64,000 bases of DNA from contig OZ250151.1 in NCBI GenBank assembly GCA_965237725.1, forward strand, positions 310,001 to 374,000, in the 5' to 3' direction. Both the position numbers and the translations under genes were made by a program. The notes beneath the pieces are model-generated. The model was not told the DNA's origin and ran no database searches. It saw nothing but the letters and a program-made list of their open reading frames with translations. This stretch comes from G965237725 sp965237725 (lineage in GTDB: Bacteria > Pseudomonadota > Gammaproteobacteria > Arenicellales > Poriferihabitantaceae). This document shows, piece after piece, positions 7,553 to 20,200 of the stretch; the stretch's first letter is position 1; every line of letters begins with the position of its first letter.

Positions 7553-9427
7553 TTATGGCATCCATTTCCAAAATGAAATTCTTACCCAATCCATAAATTC
7601 TCTCGTCCAAATCCAAAATAATTTCCTTCTTCCCCCATCAATTCTGGCAATCCCTTCCATTCCGGGTCTCAGCTGCTGTAAATCGTCAGTAATTTCAGCT
7701 TCCACTCGAAAGTAATTACGCCCTTCTGCTGCCGTAGCCACTGGCATTATTTCCTTAACAGTTAGCTCGATAATCTCTGTCGGTATTGCAGACAAAATTA
7801 GTCGAGTAGAACTACCAGGTGCAACATACGAGATATCGCGTTCATCAACTTCTATAACTACGCGATATTGATTTAAAGGTGCAATAACAAACATTACATC
7901 ACCACGATTAATTGCAGCCCCTAATTGTCGGCTCAAGTCTCCCCGGACAATATATCCGTCATACGGGGCCACCAATGATGTTCGAGCTATATTATTTTGT
8001 AATAATGCGACCTGGGCCTCAACTTGATCTATTTGGGTTTGAAATATTTTTGCCTTTGCGCGATCCCCTGAGGCTTGTGATTCACGAATTTGACTTTTAG
8101 CCTGTGCTTTTTTACTCGTAAGTTCAATTAGCTCTAGCTCTAACTCGCTTGAATCCATTTGACCCAGTACTTCTCCTAAGGAAACATGATCACCAATTCG
8201 TTTTTCAGACAATTCTATATATCCGTTAAACGGAGCCACTACAGATCTTTCGATAGCACCCTCTAAACTAGCAGTAGCTTTTACTTCAAATTTTCCACTT
8301 ATAAAAACACCACACAAAACAACAATTGCCAATCCACCGAACACGGTTGTGCGCACTGGATATTTGTTAGCAATTGTATTTTTCGTAAACCCCTGAAATT
8401 TGTCCCAAATCACTCTGCGTATTGATCTTTTAATCAATTGTTTATCGGATATTAAATTTCCGGCAATAGCGACTGTTGTATCAACCAAATCAAATTCGTT
8501 CCTGGAAAATGGTGCCCCGCTGGACCTTTCGAGCAATACTGCTCCTAACCATTTTTCTTCATTTTGTACAGGGATAGTCATAATGGCTGTTGATCTAAAT
8601 TCTTCTTTTAATTGGTTATGTTTAATTAAAACCGATCCAGTCGTCTTTTCAAGTTCGGGTAAACTGATAGCCTTTTGTTGGTCAATTGATTCCAGCATTG
8701 CATCTGAAACCATACTTATCAAGTTCATCTTCTTTCCGAATTGCCCGCTATTTGAAAGCGCAAGAATATTGAGCTGATTATTAATGTATTCTCCATAAAC
8801 CACTTTTTCACATCGAAGGTTGATTGCCAGGATAGTAACCAGTTCCATGGCAGCGTCCGTTGCATCAGATTGCGCCGAAACTTTTGCAATCAAGCTTAAT
8901 GTCGATATTGCTTGATCAACAAGGATTTGATCTTTTACGGAATCCTCTCTACGAAATAATAACTCCAGCCAGGCTGACCCCAGTTGCAATTGCCTTAATG
9001 CTACTGATAACCGTATCTGATCACAATTACGGACCTGCACAACAACAATTGCACTGATTCCATCGTCTAGCACCAATGGGTAAGACATAACATATTCATC
9101 TAGGCCTACCGAATCATTGGACTGTGTGTCTGTCGATCGATCTATCAACGCCTTGCGTTGGTCTAACGTATCATTGGCTAATTCAAGCATGTGGCTACTA
9201 ATTTTTTCATCTCCTGCTGGCCAAATCGCAGCAGGCTCCAAAGCGTTATCATCAATCAGTAGCACAGTTGCTGCAGCAACATTGCCTACAGACTCGCAGG
9301 CAATAGCCAACCAACTTTCACAATATTTTTTTCGATCTAATGATTCAGCAAGGGTTTTCCAGTTTTGATAGTCAATATGAAGGACTTCATCATCAGAATT
9401 GTTAACCGCCGACGGCGTTTTATCCAT
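7553..9427 (-). CDS. GAF-domain / HlyD membrane-fusion protein
   Basis: 624 residues. The first 340 are cytosolic and contain one or two GAF-like modules, the clearer at about 165-335 (KVSAQSDATDAAMELVTILA...SSGAPFSRNEFDLVDTTVAI). One membrane segment follows (TVFGGLAIVVLCGVFISG, about 359-377). The periplasmic part is a classic HlyD adaptor: lipoyl halves (SVVAPFNGYIELSEKRIGDH and SLVAPYDGYIVRGDLSRQLG) around an alpha-hairpin at about 425-480, then a beta-barrel. GAF domains sense small ligands or mediate protein contacts, so the adaptor may be gated from the cytosol. Its partners are the M50-HlyD protein (31 bp downstream) and a TolC-like channel upstream. A cytosolic GAF on an adaptor is unusual compared with HlyD itself, which has only a short N-terminal tail. 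Confidence 0.75.
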   Translation of the reverse strand: MDKTPSAVNNSDDEVLHIDYQNWKTLAESLDRKKYCESWLAIACESVGNVAAATVLLIDDNALEPAAIWPAGDEKISSHMLELANDTLDQRKALIDRSTDTQSNDSVGLDEYVMSYPLVLDDGISAIVVVQVRNCDQIRLSVALRQLQLGSAWLELLFRREDSVKDQILVDQAISTLSLIAKVSAQSDATDAAMELVTILAINLRCEKVVYGEYINNQLNILALSNSGQFGKKMNLISMVSDAMLESIDQQKAISLPELEKTTGSVLIKHNQLKEEFRSTAIMTIPVQNEEKWLGAVLLERSSGAPFSRNEFDLVDTTVAIAGNLISDKQLIKRSIRRVIWDKFQGFTKNTIANKYPVRTTVFGGLAIVVLCGVFISGKFEVKATASLEGAIERSVVAPFNGYIELSEKRIGDHVSLGEVLGQMDSSELELELIELTSKKAQAKSQIRESQASGDRAKAKIFQTQIDQVEAQVALLQNNIARTSLVAPYDGYIVRGDLSRQLGAAINRGDVMFVIAPLNQYRVVIEVDERDISYVAPGSSTRLILSAIPTEIIELTVKEIMPVATAAEGRNYFRVEAEITDDLQQLRPGMEGIARIDGGRRKLFWIWTREFMDWVRISFWKWMP

Positions 9428-9899
9428 TTTAATACCTTGTGAAACTGAATTGTCTTGGGTTTAGGGGAAAAAATTACAGCTTATAAATTAAATCTAATTC
9501 AAGCTATAACACCTATCTACCGAGCAAGCAAATTGTATTGCAACGATGAGTTTAAGAACGTTAACGCGGAATTGATTATCTTGGACTCGACTATATTATT
9601 TTGGCCCAATGTTCTATCTGCATAGGGCAATGGATTCGAATTTGGTTTCGAATTTAGGCCAGTTCGTGTCAAACAACGCGTACCAGATCAGCAAAGTTTC
9701 TGAATGAAGACTTGTCTCTCCAACGAAAGTCTCTGTTTCAGGCAGGAGTACGTTTTTACGATTTAAATCTATTTCAATTACAGTATTTTCCGCTCCACCC
9801 TGGCATATTGGATGAGCCAAGCAATGTTTCCGTTTTTAATCAGAGGTTCCCTACGTATAGGATCAATGAAAGGGTATCGTTACTTACTTACATCACCTC
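9428..9899. other. Intergenic region between TolC-like and GAF-HlyD genes
   Basis: About 470 bp with no credible gene. It probably carries a promoter for the downstream GAF-HlyD, M50, SecA-like and adaptor genes. I could not place a convincing -35/-10 pair. A near-perfect inverted repeat lies at 9634-9653. Confidence 0.4.
9634..9653. promoter_or_regulatory. Inverted repeat, possible operator
   Basis: ATTCGAA, six bases, TTCGAAT: a perfect 7-bp palindrome arm pair in the gap upstream of the GAF-HlyD gene. It could be a regulator site or chance in AT-rich DNA. Confidence 0.25.
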
Positions 9900-11276
9900 T
9901 TAATTTGAATGTCCGGCTACAAGATATTGATTGATGTACTCAAGATCAGCCTCTGTCAATCTTGCAGTTAATTCCTTTAATCGAAGCGTACTAACAATGT
10001 ATTGATAATAGGCACCAGATAAATCTCTATTTGCAAGATATAAATCTCTTTGCGCATCAAGAACTTCAATATTGTTACTTGTTCCAGCATCAAAACTACT
10101 CTGTTTCGCATCCAAATTTTTCTCTTGAGATTCAACAGATGCCATCAATGCTGACACTTTGCTAATTCCACTTAAAACACCTAAAAACGAAGAGCGAGTT
10201 GAGCGCCGAATATTCCTTCGTAACTCTTCGGCTTCATTTTTTTCTATTTCCCATTGAAATGTTGCCTCACGTGTTTTCGGTTTAACTTGTCCCCGCTGAA
10301 AAAGTGGAATTTCAAGTAACAAAACTACATCCGTTGTCTCTACTTCACTACCTCCGCCAAATAGGCTGCCCTCTGTTGTTCTGGTTCCCGAATTTATAAC
10401 AAGGTTTAATTCTGGAAATCTATCAGATCGAATTCGCTTAATTTCTTGATAGGCCACCTCCACCAATTGATTTTTTGCCTGTATACGCAAATTTTTCTCT
10501 TGAGCTTCAGCCAACCAAGTGTTGACATCATTCGGTTCTGGGGGCAACAACGGATACTCTTCTACAAGTATCATATATTCAGTTGCTTCTTGCCCGGTTA
10601 TAACTGAAAGCTCTTCTCGTGAATCCGAAAATGAATTTTCTGCTTCAATAACCTCCGCGTTAGTGAACTCAAATCGAGCTTTTGATTCATAAACTTCTGT
10701 CGCATCAGCAATTCCTACATCGAATCTCCTTTCAGCACCTGTCAAATGTTCTTCTAATATTGCGGCTTCTTTGCGCGACAAACCCAAATTATCTAAGGTC
10801 GAAAGGACTTTCATATATACCTCAGCGGTGCGCAAGATTAAATTTTGTTCTTCCGCGAGGTAATCTAGCTCTGCTGCACGAACTTCGTTGCGTGCTTTTC
10901 TCTTCGCCACAATCAAGTCCCAACGAAATATTGGTTGTGTTAGCGCCAACCCAATATCATCGGTGGGAAAACTCGACTCACCTTGACCAAAAACATCATT
11001 TTGAGACTGAACGATAGTTTGATCGGTATCTGTTCTCTCATAGGTAAGTCGTACATCTGGCAAGTACAATCTTTTAGCTTGAGATAATCGTTGTTGAGCG
11101 GATTTAAACTCATTTCCTGTTGCTGCGTACCTGTTATCATTTTCCAAAGCAAGTTGATACGCACTGACCAGATCCAGTCCATGGGCAAATTGAATGCCCC
11201 ATAGAGTTATGAATAGAATTACCACGGTATTCACTAAAACGAACCTATTTAGGCCACTATTATTTTTAATTTTCAT
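9900..11276 (-). CDS. TolC-family outer-membrane channel protein
   Basis: 458 residues. An N-terminal hydrophobic signal segment ends near FAHG, and the mature start LDLVSAYQLALENDNRY is the typical TolC opening. Two repeated halves of helical hairpins follow (FKSAQQRLSQAKRLYLPDVR in the first, QRDLYLANRDLSGAYYQYIV in the second), each ending in beta strands (RLTYERTD and EIPLFQRGQ). The protein trimerises into an outer-membrane barrel with a periplasmic tunnel and pairs with HlyD-type adaptors. It starts 15 bp after the giant gene's stop, so the two are probably cotranscribed. This pairing marks the cluster as a dedicated export route for the giant protein. Confidence 0.88.
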   Translation of the reverse strand: MKIKNNSGLNRFVLVNTVVILFITLWGIQFAHGLDLVSAYQLALENDNRYAATGNEFKSAQQRLSQAKRLYLPDVRLTYERTDTDQTIVQSQNDVFGQGESSFPTDDIGLALTQPIFRWDLIVAKRKARNEVRAAELDYLAEEQNLILRTAEVYMKVLSTLDNLGLSRKEAAILEEHLTGAERRFDVGIADATEVYESKARFEFTNAEVIEAENSFSDSREELSVITGQEATEYMILVEEYPLLPPEPNDVNTWLAEAQEKNLRIQAKNQLVEVAYQEIKRIRSDRFPELNLVINSGTRTTEGSLFGGGSEVETTDVVLLLEIPLFQRGQVKPKTREATFQWEIEKNEAEELRRNIRRSTRSSFLGVLSGISKVSALMASVESQEKNLDAKQSSFDAGTSNNIEVLDAQRDLYLANRDLSGAYYQYIVSTLRLKELTARLTEADLEYINQYLVAGHSN

Positions 11277-11291
11277 CTCTGTACCCGATAT

Positions 11292-14200
11292 TTATCTCGC
11301 GGTAAATATTCCTCGTTCAAAATCGAATGACATCCGGTTTCTAGCACCAGATTGAATTTGTTTAAATATTTCTTCCTCTTCAACATTTGGGAATTCACTA
11401 TCATTATGAAATCCAGCTGATAAAGAATTAGAGCGCCTATTAAATTTCCATCCATAGAGTGCCAACGATGCCGCACCAATGTGTTCTGGATAATTTAAAA
11501 CTTTTTGGTTGTTATTCTCTGAAGCAGACTGTTCCTTAATTAAAATACTGTTCGCCTCATTAGTTTCTTCATTCACTTGATCATCAATTATCACCTCACC
11601 AGGTAATACATTTTTCTCATTGGTTTCAACATCTTCACCATAATTGCATTCGACTTCCTCGATCGGCAGGCACTTAAATTCTTCAGCCTCTACTTCAATA
11701 CCTTTCCCATTGTGATGTAAAAAGCGTCGAGGTTCGAATTCAGACTTTCCTGAAGTATCAACAAAAAATCCTCCGTCAATCGATTCTACTTGGGACAGGT
11801 CAGTATCAACATTGAAGTTTTTCTCTAAATCAAACCCAAAAAGATTAAATAATACTGATCGATCAAGTGGTCCGTTCCCAAGTGCGTCAACATGAACCAC
11901 TACTCGTTCACCATTTGGCAATATCTGTATTAATACAATTCCGTTATCACCAATAATTATATCTTCACTTAAACTACCGTCGAACCTATCACTTCCAAAT
12001 CCCCCAATCAATACATCATTACCAGATCCACCACGGATAAAATCGTTACCCCCTGTAAACGGTGAGGACGTTTTAACGACAATAGTGTCTGACGAAAATA
12101 CAATTGATCCGTTATCTCCCAACAAAATATCGAGTCCACTACCACCATCAAGAAAATCATTACCAAACCCAGCAATTATATTGTCATTACCCGATCCACC
12201 AAATAACCGATCATTACCACCCGTACTGGACTGTGAAGAGACAACCGACCTTGAAGTTGTTACCCCATTGTCACCCAACACCATATCGTCACCACCGCCA
12301 GCATTAACTCTATCATTTCCAAAACCCGCAATTATCTGATCATTTCCGCCGCCTGCCGAAATATTATCGTTGCCACCAATGCTGGGGCTCGAACTCCTCG
12401 TAGTGTTTCCATTAGTGGTGCCATTGTCTCCTAAAATTGAATCCCTGCCATTACCCGTGTTAATAATGTCCGCTCCAAATCCACCAATTACCTGGTTATT
12501 ACCACCTGAAGCCAGAATAGTGTCATTACCACCTACACCAGGGTTTGAACTTTGAGTTGTACTTCCGTTGGTCGTACCATTGTCGCCGAGCACCGCGTCA
12601 TTGCCACTACCGGCATTAATGTTATCGTTACCAGCACCTCCGATTACCTGATCATTTCCCCCGCCCGCTATAATTGTGTCATTTCCACCCGTAGTTGGAT
12701 TTGAACTCGTCGTGGTTGATCCATTGGTTGTCCCATTATCTCCCAGAATTGCGTCATTTCCAGTTCCAGATGTGATGTTATCGCTCCCATTTCCAGCCAC
12801 AATTTGATCATTACCGCCACCGGTATTAATTGTGTCGTTACCGCCGATTGAAGGATCTGAACTCGTTGTAGTTTGCCCATTGGTATTTCCATTGTCACCT
12901 AAAACGGTATCGTTGCCGTCACCAGTGGTGATGTTATCGGCTCCAGCCCCACCTAATACCTGATCATTTCCTGTTCCCGAATCAATTACATCGTCACCGC
13001 CAAGACCAGGATTTGTTGTATTTGATACACCGCTACCAATATTCACTACGCCCTGATCGGCGACAATAATATCGTCACCTTCATCCCCTTTAACTTGATC
13101 AGCGCCTAAACCACCGATAATGATATCGTTGCCTGAATTACCCTCTAGCGTATCGTTAGCACCTGTATTGAATGTAGACGTGATCAAGGACACTATGTTG
13201 CTGCTATTGCGTGTTACATCTGCATGGTCACCGACAATGATATCGTTACCCGATCCGCCCATAATATTATCGGCACCAAAATCTGTTGGCGCCGTAGATA
13301 ATAGATCATTTGCATTGGCAGAACCATTATTAAATATCGCAGTTCCGTTATCGCCAAATAAAATGTCGTTACCGCCCTGACCTTCTATAGCATCATTTCC
13401 ATCTCCACCAAAAACGATATCGTCTTCGCCGGTTGTTTCTCCCTCGGTATCTCCAAAAATTTCATCATCATCGCCGGTGCCGGTATCTGTTGATTCAATA
13501 CTGAGCGCCATGGACATACCCGCAGCATCCTCAAACAATATATTTGCGTTATCACCAAAAATAACGTCCTTACCTTCGTTTCCTTCAAGATGATCTTGAG
13601 CTAAACCGCCGACAAGAAAGTCATCCCCTGCATCACCAAATAACATATCCGCTGCGCCTGGACCACCGCTGCTGGTAAATGTTTCCTCACCTCCAATTGG
13701 ATCACTGGAAACAATGGACAGAATTACGCCGGATACTGGATCTCGAGTTGCGGTAGCATTGTCACCAAATAAAACATCACTAGCACCACCGCCGTGTATC
13801 TCGTCTAACCCTCCAGCACCCACCAAAAAGTCTTTGCCGGGCGGATCAACTGTGACCCGAGTAACAATGATGGCGTCCAAATCGAGCGTTACTTCTGAAT
13901 CACCGAACAATACGTCGTTATCGTCGCCTCCATCCAGGTAGTCATTGCCTCCGCCTCCCAACAGTAAGTCTTCCGCGTCGCCACCGAACAGAATATCGTC
14001 ATCGTCGCCACCGTCCAGGTTGATGCTAACTGTACTGAGTGAACCATCAATAAGATCCGCACCACTCCCACCGTACACCAATAAATTTCCATCTGCGGTT
14101 GGATTAGTGGTGCCGGTTACTAAAGACAGTGGTCCTAGCGCTACAATATCATCGCCATCTCCGGTGAATAAGGTAGTTAGATCATTGGTATAGAGACTGT

Positions 14201-17200
14201 CTATCTGGAAATGGTTACCTTGATTACCAGCGACTATGGTGACGCCACCCAATGCAGGATCCTGACCATGGAAATCTCCCGTTGCACCGTCAAAATTCGC
14301 TGCATAATATATTGTTCCCGTACTAAACGGCGAACCTACAGTAGATTGACCTGCTAGCCCGGTAATAAAATGATGGTTTTGCATCCCCAAATTAGGTGTT
14401 AATCCACAATCACGAATAAATGGTCGTAACGGATCGAAGTCCCCTTCATCCATCACCACATTTGGATCGGCCTGTGCAGTACTGATATCACTGATTAATA
14501 ACGAATTAACGCCGTCACCACCATGCAACACCAAATCCCCTTCAATACCATCAAGATTACCTGTAATCAACGGTGCACCTGAAGAAACCACGATTACATC
14601 ATTACCCGCGTTGGTGTCGATCAATGTAATCGCATCTATGTCTGTACTTTGTACATTGAACTCATCATTCCCGGAACCGGTATGGACGTAGATTTGTTCA
14701 AAATCGAGGTATTCGTCGATCCCACTGGTCATCCCTAATCCGGTAATTGTGCTTTGGGTTAAAGTCCCAGCGTCGCCATTTGCTGCATTATTGCCCGCAG
14801 TATCTTGTGAATCATCCAGGATCAATGTGTCCAACCCAGCATCGCCATTTATACTGGTAACGGTGCCGGCAATGCCATTTAAATTGCCCATGGCCTGGTC
14901 TGAATTTGATCGTTTGCTACCAACGTTGATGGTGTCATTGGCTATCCCGCCGGAAACCGCAACTGTGGCAAGAGCCGATAGGGCCGTAAGATTAATTTCA
15001 TCGCTACCCTCATCACCAAAGAAGAATAAATCCGCGGATGCACTATTTAGTAACGAAATCAAGTCATTGCCTTCCTCTCCGTGAATTTCAACTTTCCCGC
15101 CAGTAGTCAGACTAACGTCAATTTTATCTTTACCAGTACCGCCAAATAATGTGGTCAGCCCACTGGCAACACGATCTCCGTCGATGGTTCCAAGCATTGT
15201 AAATTCATCATTCCCTTCGCCTAACTGAATGCCGAGCACTTCCATTCCACCGAATTCCACGGCGATGGTAATTCCCAGGCCTTCAACTTTGCCAAGTTGG
15301 GTTGCAGCGTTAAAATTGAGTAACCCAGCATCTCCATTTGCAGCATTGTTATCAACTATGTCCGTAGTATCAAACAATTTCAACTCATCAAGGTCTAACG
15401 GATTATCAACGGCGTTCGGATCTTCATTATTACCAAAAATCTTAAGTGGGCCATTGTCCTCAGTACCATCAATTTTATTCAAATTTTCTTCCGCACCCGT
15501 AGCGGCCGACACGCCAAGAGAAAAAGTATCACTGCCCAATCCACCATTTATTGTTACCGTGCTTTCCGTCGGTGTACTTTCTACAAAGACGACATCGTCG
15601 CCATTGAGCAGGTCGATCTGAATAACTTCAAGACCGCTATCCAACTTGTTGCCAGCAACCACAGGTGAGTAGGTAATTGAATTCTGACTTGCCATACCCA
15701 CATCAAAAAGAATTTCAGCATCAGTCAAACCAACCACATCTGGTATTGCGGCATCGTCCCGGCCAAATACAAAGAAGGTATCTATTGCGCTTTTAATTCC
15801 CGTGTCCTGAATATTGACATCGGCATTCAAACCATCCCCAATTCGCACGATATACCGATCGGCACCTTCGCCACCATCAAGATTTGTGAAATTTGTAGAA
15901 GGAGCAGGTCGAGGCGCAGGAAAATTACCATTTGCACTAATATCAAACAAATCATTACCCTCACCACCGAGCAAGGTTTCGATGTTGAAACCATTGTGGG
16001 TAATGGTATTAATGGCAACAGTTTCGTCAACAAAGCTGACTTTAGTACCACTGGGGTCCATGGTGAATTGTAGCGATTGGCTTGAAGTTGCCGCGGTCAA
16101 ATCGATTGTATCGGTCAACACCTGGAAACTCTCCGGACGGGTTAAATCTTGTTGACCTGGATCAATAATAAAGCCTGCACCGTTATCGGCATCGAACACA
16201 CCGGTAAATTTTCGACCAGCGTCAATTATAAATGTGTTGTCATCGATGATGGCGGCAACGACTACCGACGCACCATTGGCATTCGGCACACCATTAACCC
16301 CTGTAATTATTATATTTCTAGGAAGAACCAGGCCGTGATCTTTAACCGTGACTACAATTCGATCACTACCTTCCTCTTTTTGAATTCCTGAAATCTTTTT
16401 TATCTGAGCAACTGTGGTAAATGCAGCTTCCACAGCGCTTTCGTTGATGACGTCCTGACCAAATCCACTACGTTCTTCTTTAGTTGTCAGATAAAGATAA
16501 GTATCCGCCCCCTCATTGCCATCCAGAATATCATTACCCTGACCACCAATCAAAAAGTCCGTTCCATCATTCCCGGATAGATTGTCATCGCCGAGGCCAC
16601 CAAACAAAGCGTCATCGTGCCCGCCTCCGCTGATCGTATCCTCTCCGGTACCCCCAAGTATAATATCGGCGCTCTGCCCACCAATAATGGTGTCATTACC
16701 ACCATTACCCCGTATATCCAGAGATATCCCGGTTAAACCACTCGCATCAATAAAATCATTGTGTTCGGTACCCCTAACGACAAGTGTGTGAAGTCCAGTT
16801 TTTGATATGGTCGTCGAGCTACCTGTGCTGTTGTTGGTTACGAGTATGTTGTTAACACCCGAATCGGAAATAGTGACATTAGCCGCATGTGCATAGGTAG
16901 TGTCACCATGCACTTGTGCATACTCGAACTGACCGACGTTAGCCCGCGCAACGCCAGTTGAAGCACCAGCAGGTGAACCATCGTCAGTTGTTAATGTTTC
17001 AGCCACGATGGGATTTAAAGCACCGTGTATACCAAAATTACTTAAAAAATCAGCCGCAGTAAAATTAACACCGATATTGGGCGCAAGCCCCAAATCCGAG
17101 GCACTTATACTGGTACCCAGTATCGTTCCTCCAATATTGAAACTACCCGACGCACTAGCGGTAACATCAAACAAGAATATTAGATTTTGTGGATCATCAA

Positions 17201-20200
17201 AGCCATTGGTTATCGATGATATCTCGTCAATGCGCAGTTTCCCGTCTTCATTAGGATCAATTAAGTCCATAGCCAGGGAAAATTGCGCATTAACATCGGC
17301 CTGTACCACAAATATGTCAAACCTCGGAAAACACAACGAACCAAAAAATCCAAGATCAATACAAAAAGATGGTGTATGAACATCAACACCACCTTGACCA
17401 CTAAAAGAAGCTTCAAACTTAAGTTCCGGTCCACCCCCCTCAATGGTACGAATAAAAAATCCGTCTAATAAATCTGCACCGTCAACGGGAACACCTTCTT
17501 CCCGTGCCTGGCGAATTCTGTCAAGCCCCGTTGAATCGTATCCAATTCCCAAATCAACTGTTACCGCTGCACCGCCAAGGATAGCAAATTCCAAAATATC
17601 GAAATCAAAACCGAAATCTATTCCCAACTGCAATTCAAGTGTGGGTAAATTGAAACTGAAAATGTCGAAATTATCACCCGTAATCAATCTGAATATATTA
17701 CTCGTTTCAAGTAATTCAAAAGTAAATCCACCGGGCTCAGGGATCGGTGAGCCACTCGCGGTTACCCCAAGCAATTGCAAAATATCCGCTTCCTCTTGGC
17801 TCAGGTTTTCATAAGCATCAGCAACCGCTATGGGTACTGGGGTTTGCGTATCGGGAAAATAAAAAGGACTCTCGTCGTCCATGACCAATCTCAGCCCTCC
17901 GAGATTAATAGTGCCATCTGCGGCGCTACCGAGCACGTCATTGACACTACCCAATAAATCTGTCGCTTGCTGAACAATACCAAAAAATTGATTAAACGAA
18001 TCTTTATTTCCAGTGAGATCGAGCCAGGAAGTGCTACTACTAATTCCCAGAACCGAGGCTAATTCACTAATTATTGGAATGGGTTCATTTAGAAAGCCCA
18101 CTGTGGAATTAACACCATCACCGATGATGTCAAACACTGGGCCTAAAACAGTACTTATTGCGCCCAGGGTGGGTCCAAGAAAATTTCCCAACAACTCACC
18201 CATATCGATTTGAATATTATCGAAATCGATATCATCAATTTCAAATTCAAATGCCTCATCGGCGGGCTCATCGGGATCAACCTGACCAAACAAAATTAAG
18301 GTTCCACCTAAACCTGCGCGCATATCAAATTCTACCGACGGCAGCCCCAACACGGGTAACGCAGCGATATTACCAACGAACTCGTCTACGCTATTGGTAT
18401 TAGTCACAATATGCAATCGCAATTCCGAATCCGCTTCTAAAGTGGCGTAGATGCTGGTTGAGGGACTGCCTATTAACTCAGGTAACGTCAACCGTGGTCG
18501 ATCGAGATTGGGCGGCTCTTCGTTTTCTTCGGTTAAAGGATTGAGTGAAGTATTCACTCCGTCCACAAATTCATATAAAGGATCTAATGGTGATGCCTCT
18601 CCTGGCTCAAGCACATCACCAAATAAATCAACCGCGAATTTCAAACTAACGAAAGATGTTTCCTGATTGTCCCAAGTAATATTTTCAAGATTGGTCCCCT
18701 CCAAAATCACATTGAACTGACCAGATGAGCCAATTTCGGAAACACTAATCTCTACATCTCCTGCTGCAAATCCAGCTTCTCCGAGGGCGAGGTCAATTGC
18801 ATCCTGTAGTTGGGAAGCGAGCGCAGGAACACCATCCATAGTATCTTCTTCACCGGGAAGTCCAGCGTCAGGATTATCAACTTCCTCATCCAGGTTGGAA
18901 GCATGAACCATTACTTCAATTTCAGTTCCTGAAACGGTTAGCGTAAATGCAATATCCTGATTGAGGGCACCATCAACTGGCGCCTCAAACATGCCTGTAA
19001 TCACACCTGTAACCGCATCTTGGGAAGTTGCAAAGCCAAGACCGGTAGATCTCTGATCTTCAAATTGATTTAATATATTTCCGAGATCATCTTCAACACC
19101 AAAACCAAAATTATTACCACCAGTGTGTATAAATTCTATGCGCGTTACAGATGGATCAAACGCCGTAAAGGTAAGACCTATTCCAGGATTCAAGAAATCA
19201 ATTTCACTTAAATCAGGCGTTACCAATATCCCATCATCATCCAACGGTCCACCACCAAATAACTCGGTGGCTAATTCCGCGATAAGGCCGGTGGCATTGG
19301 TAACAAAATTAACATTATCGTATTCGTCAATGGAATGAGATTGGCTGGTTGAACTGGTGCTGACAAATTCACCACTCGCGCCATACACATCCCTATGTAG
19401 AATTAAATCGAAAGTGCCGGCTTCGATATCAGGTACCGAAGCTGGACCGGCCATTCCTGGACTCAAGCCAGTATTCAGTAATGTGATTTTTTCTAAAGAC
19501 GTAATTGATGCCGGACCTTCAATACCATCGGTGATTTCTGCTCCAACCAAACCCAAACTAACATCGGCTTCAAATCCTGGCACGGTAACATCCAATGCAA
19601 GCACTAACTCTTCTACATAATCACTATCTCCATTGGATATGTCTTCAAAATGGATTGTAGAGATGTAAAACAAGTCATCAATGCTAACCCCAAATCCAAT
19701 CCTCAAATCCCAGGAAACATCAACGGTTACCCCTTCTTCGCTACCTGCATCAAAACCAAAACCGGGCAGAAAAGCATCTATGCCTAGATCATTGGTTCCC
19801 AACCCAATCTCAAATGGCAAACTAATGCTATAACTCTGACCCAGGTGAAAATCATACTGTACACCTTCATCCCCATCCCCATCATTAAACGTGTTGAGCA
19901 AAATGTCTTCAAAACCAACATTTGGATTTCCATCTGACGGCAAATCCTGTAACAAACCTAATCTCGGGCCCTCCCCATCCGCATTGCCATCAGGCTCCCC
20001 GGGCAGTTGCACACCGAGGTCTCCAGGTGCAGCGAAAAGATCGAATAGTGCCTCCTGCAAAATAAGGGTTAGATCCCCGCTGTAAGTACCCCCGGTACTG
20101 GCAGTGGCTTCGGCATACTCGTTCAGCAAAAACTGACTAAGATCGATACGCACCTGGTTTATTTGATCCAAAAACGGCTGAACGCCATCACCGAGTTGAT

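Noticed and set aside
9614..9820. 68-residue minus-strand frame between the TolC-like and GAF-HlyD genes
   Set aside because: No start context, no family features and typical chance length.
11940..13060. Regular repeats resembling a CRISPR array
   Set aside because: The repeats are in frame, encode RTX nonapeptides, and have coding spacers related to each other.
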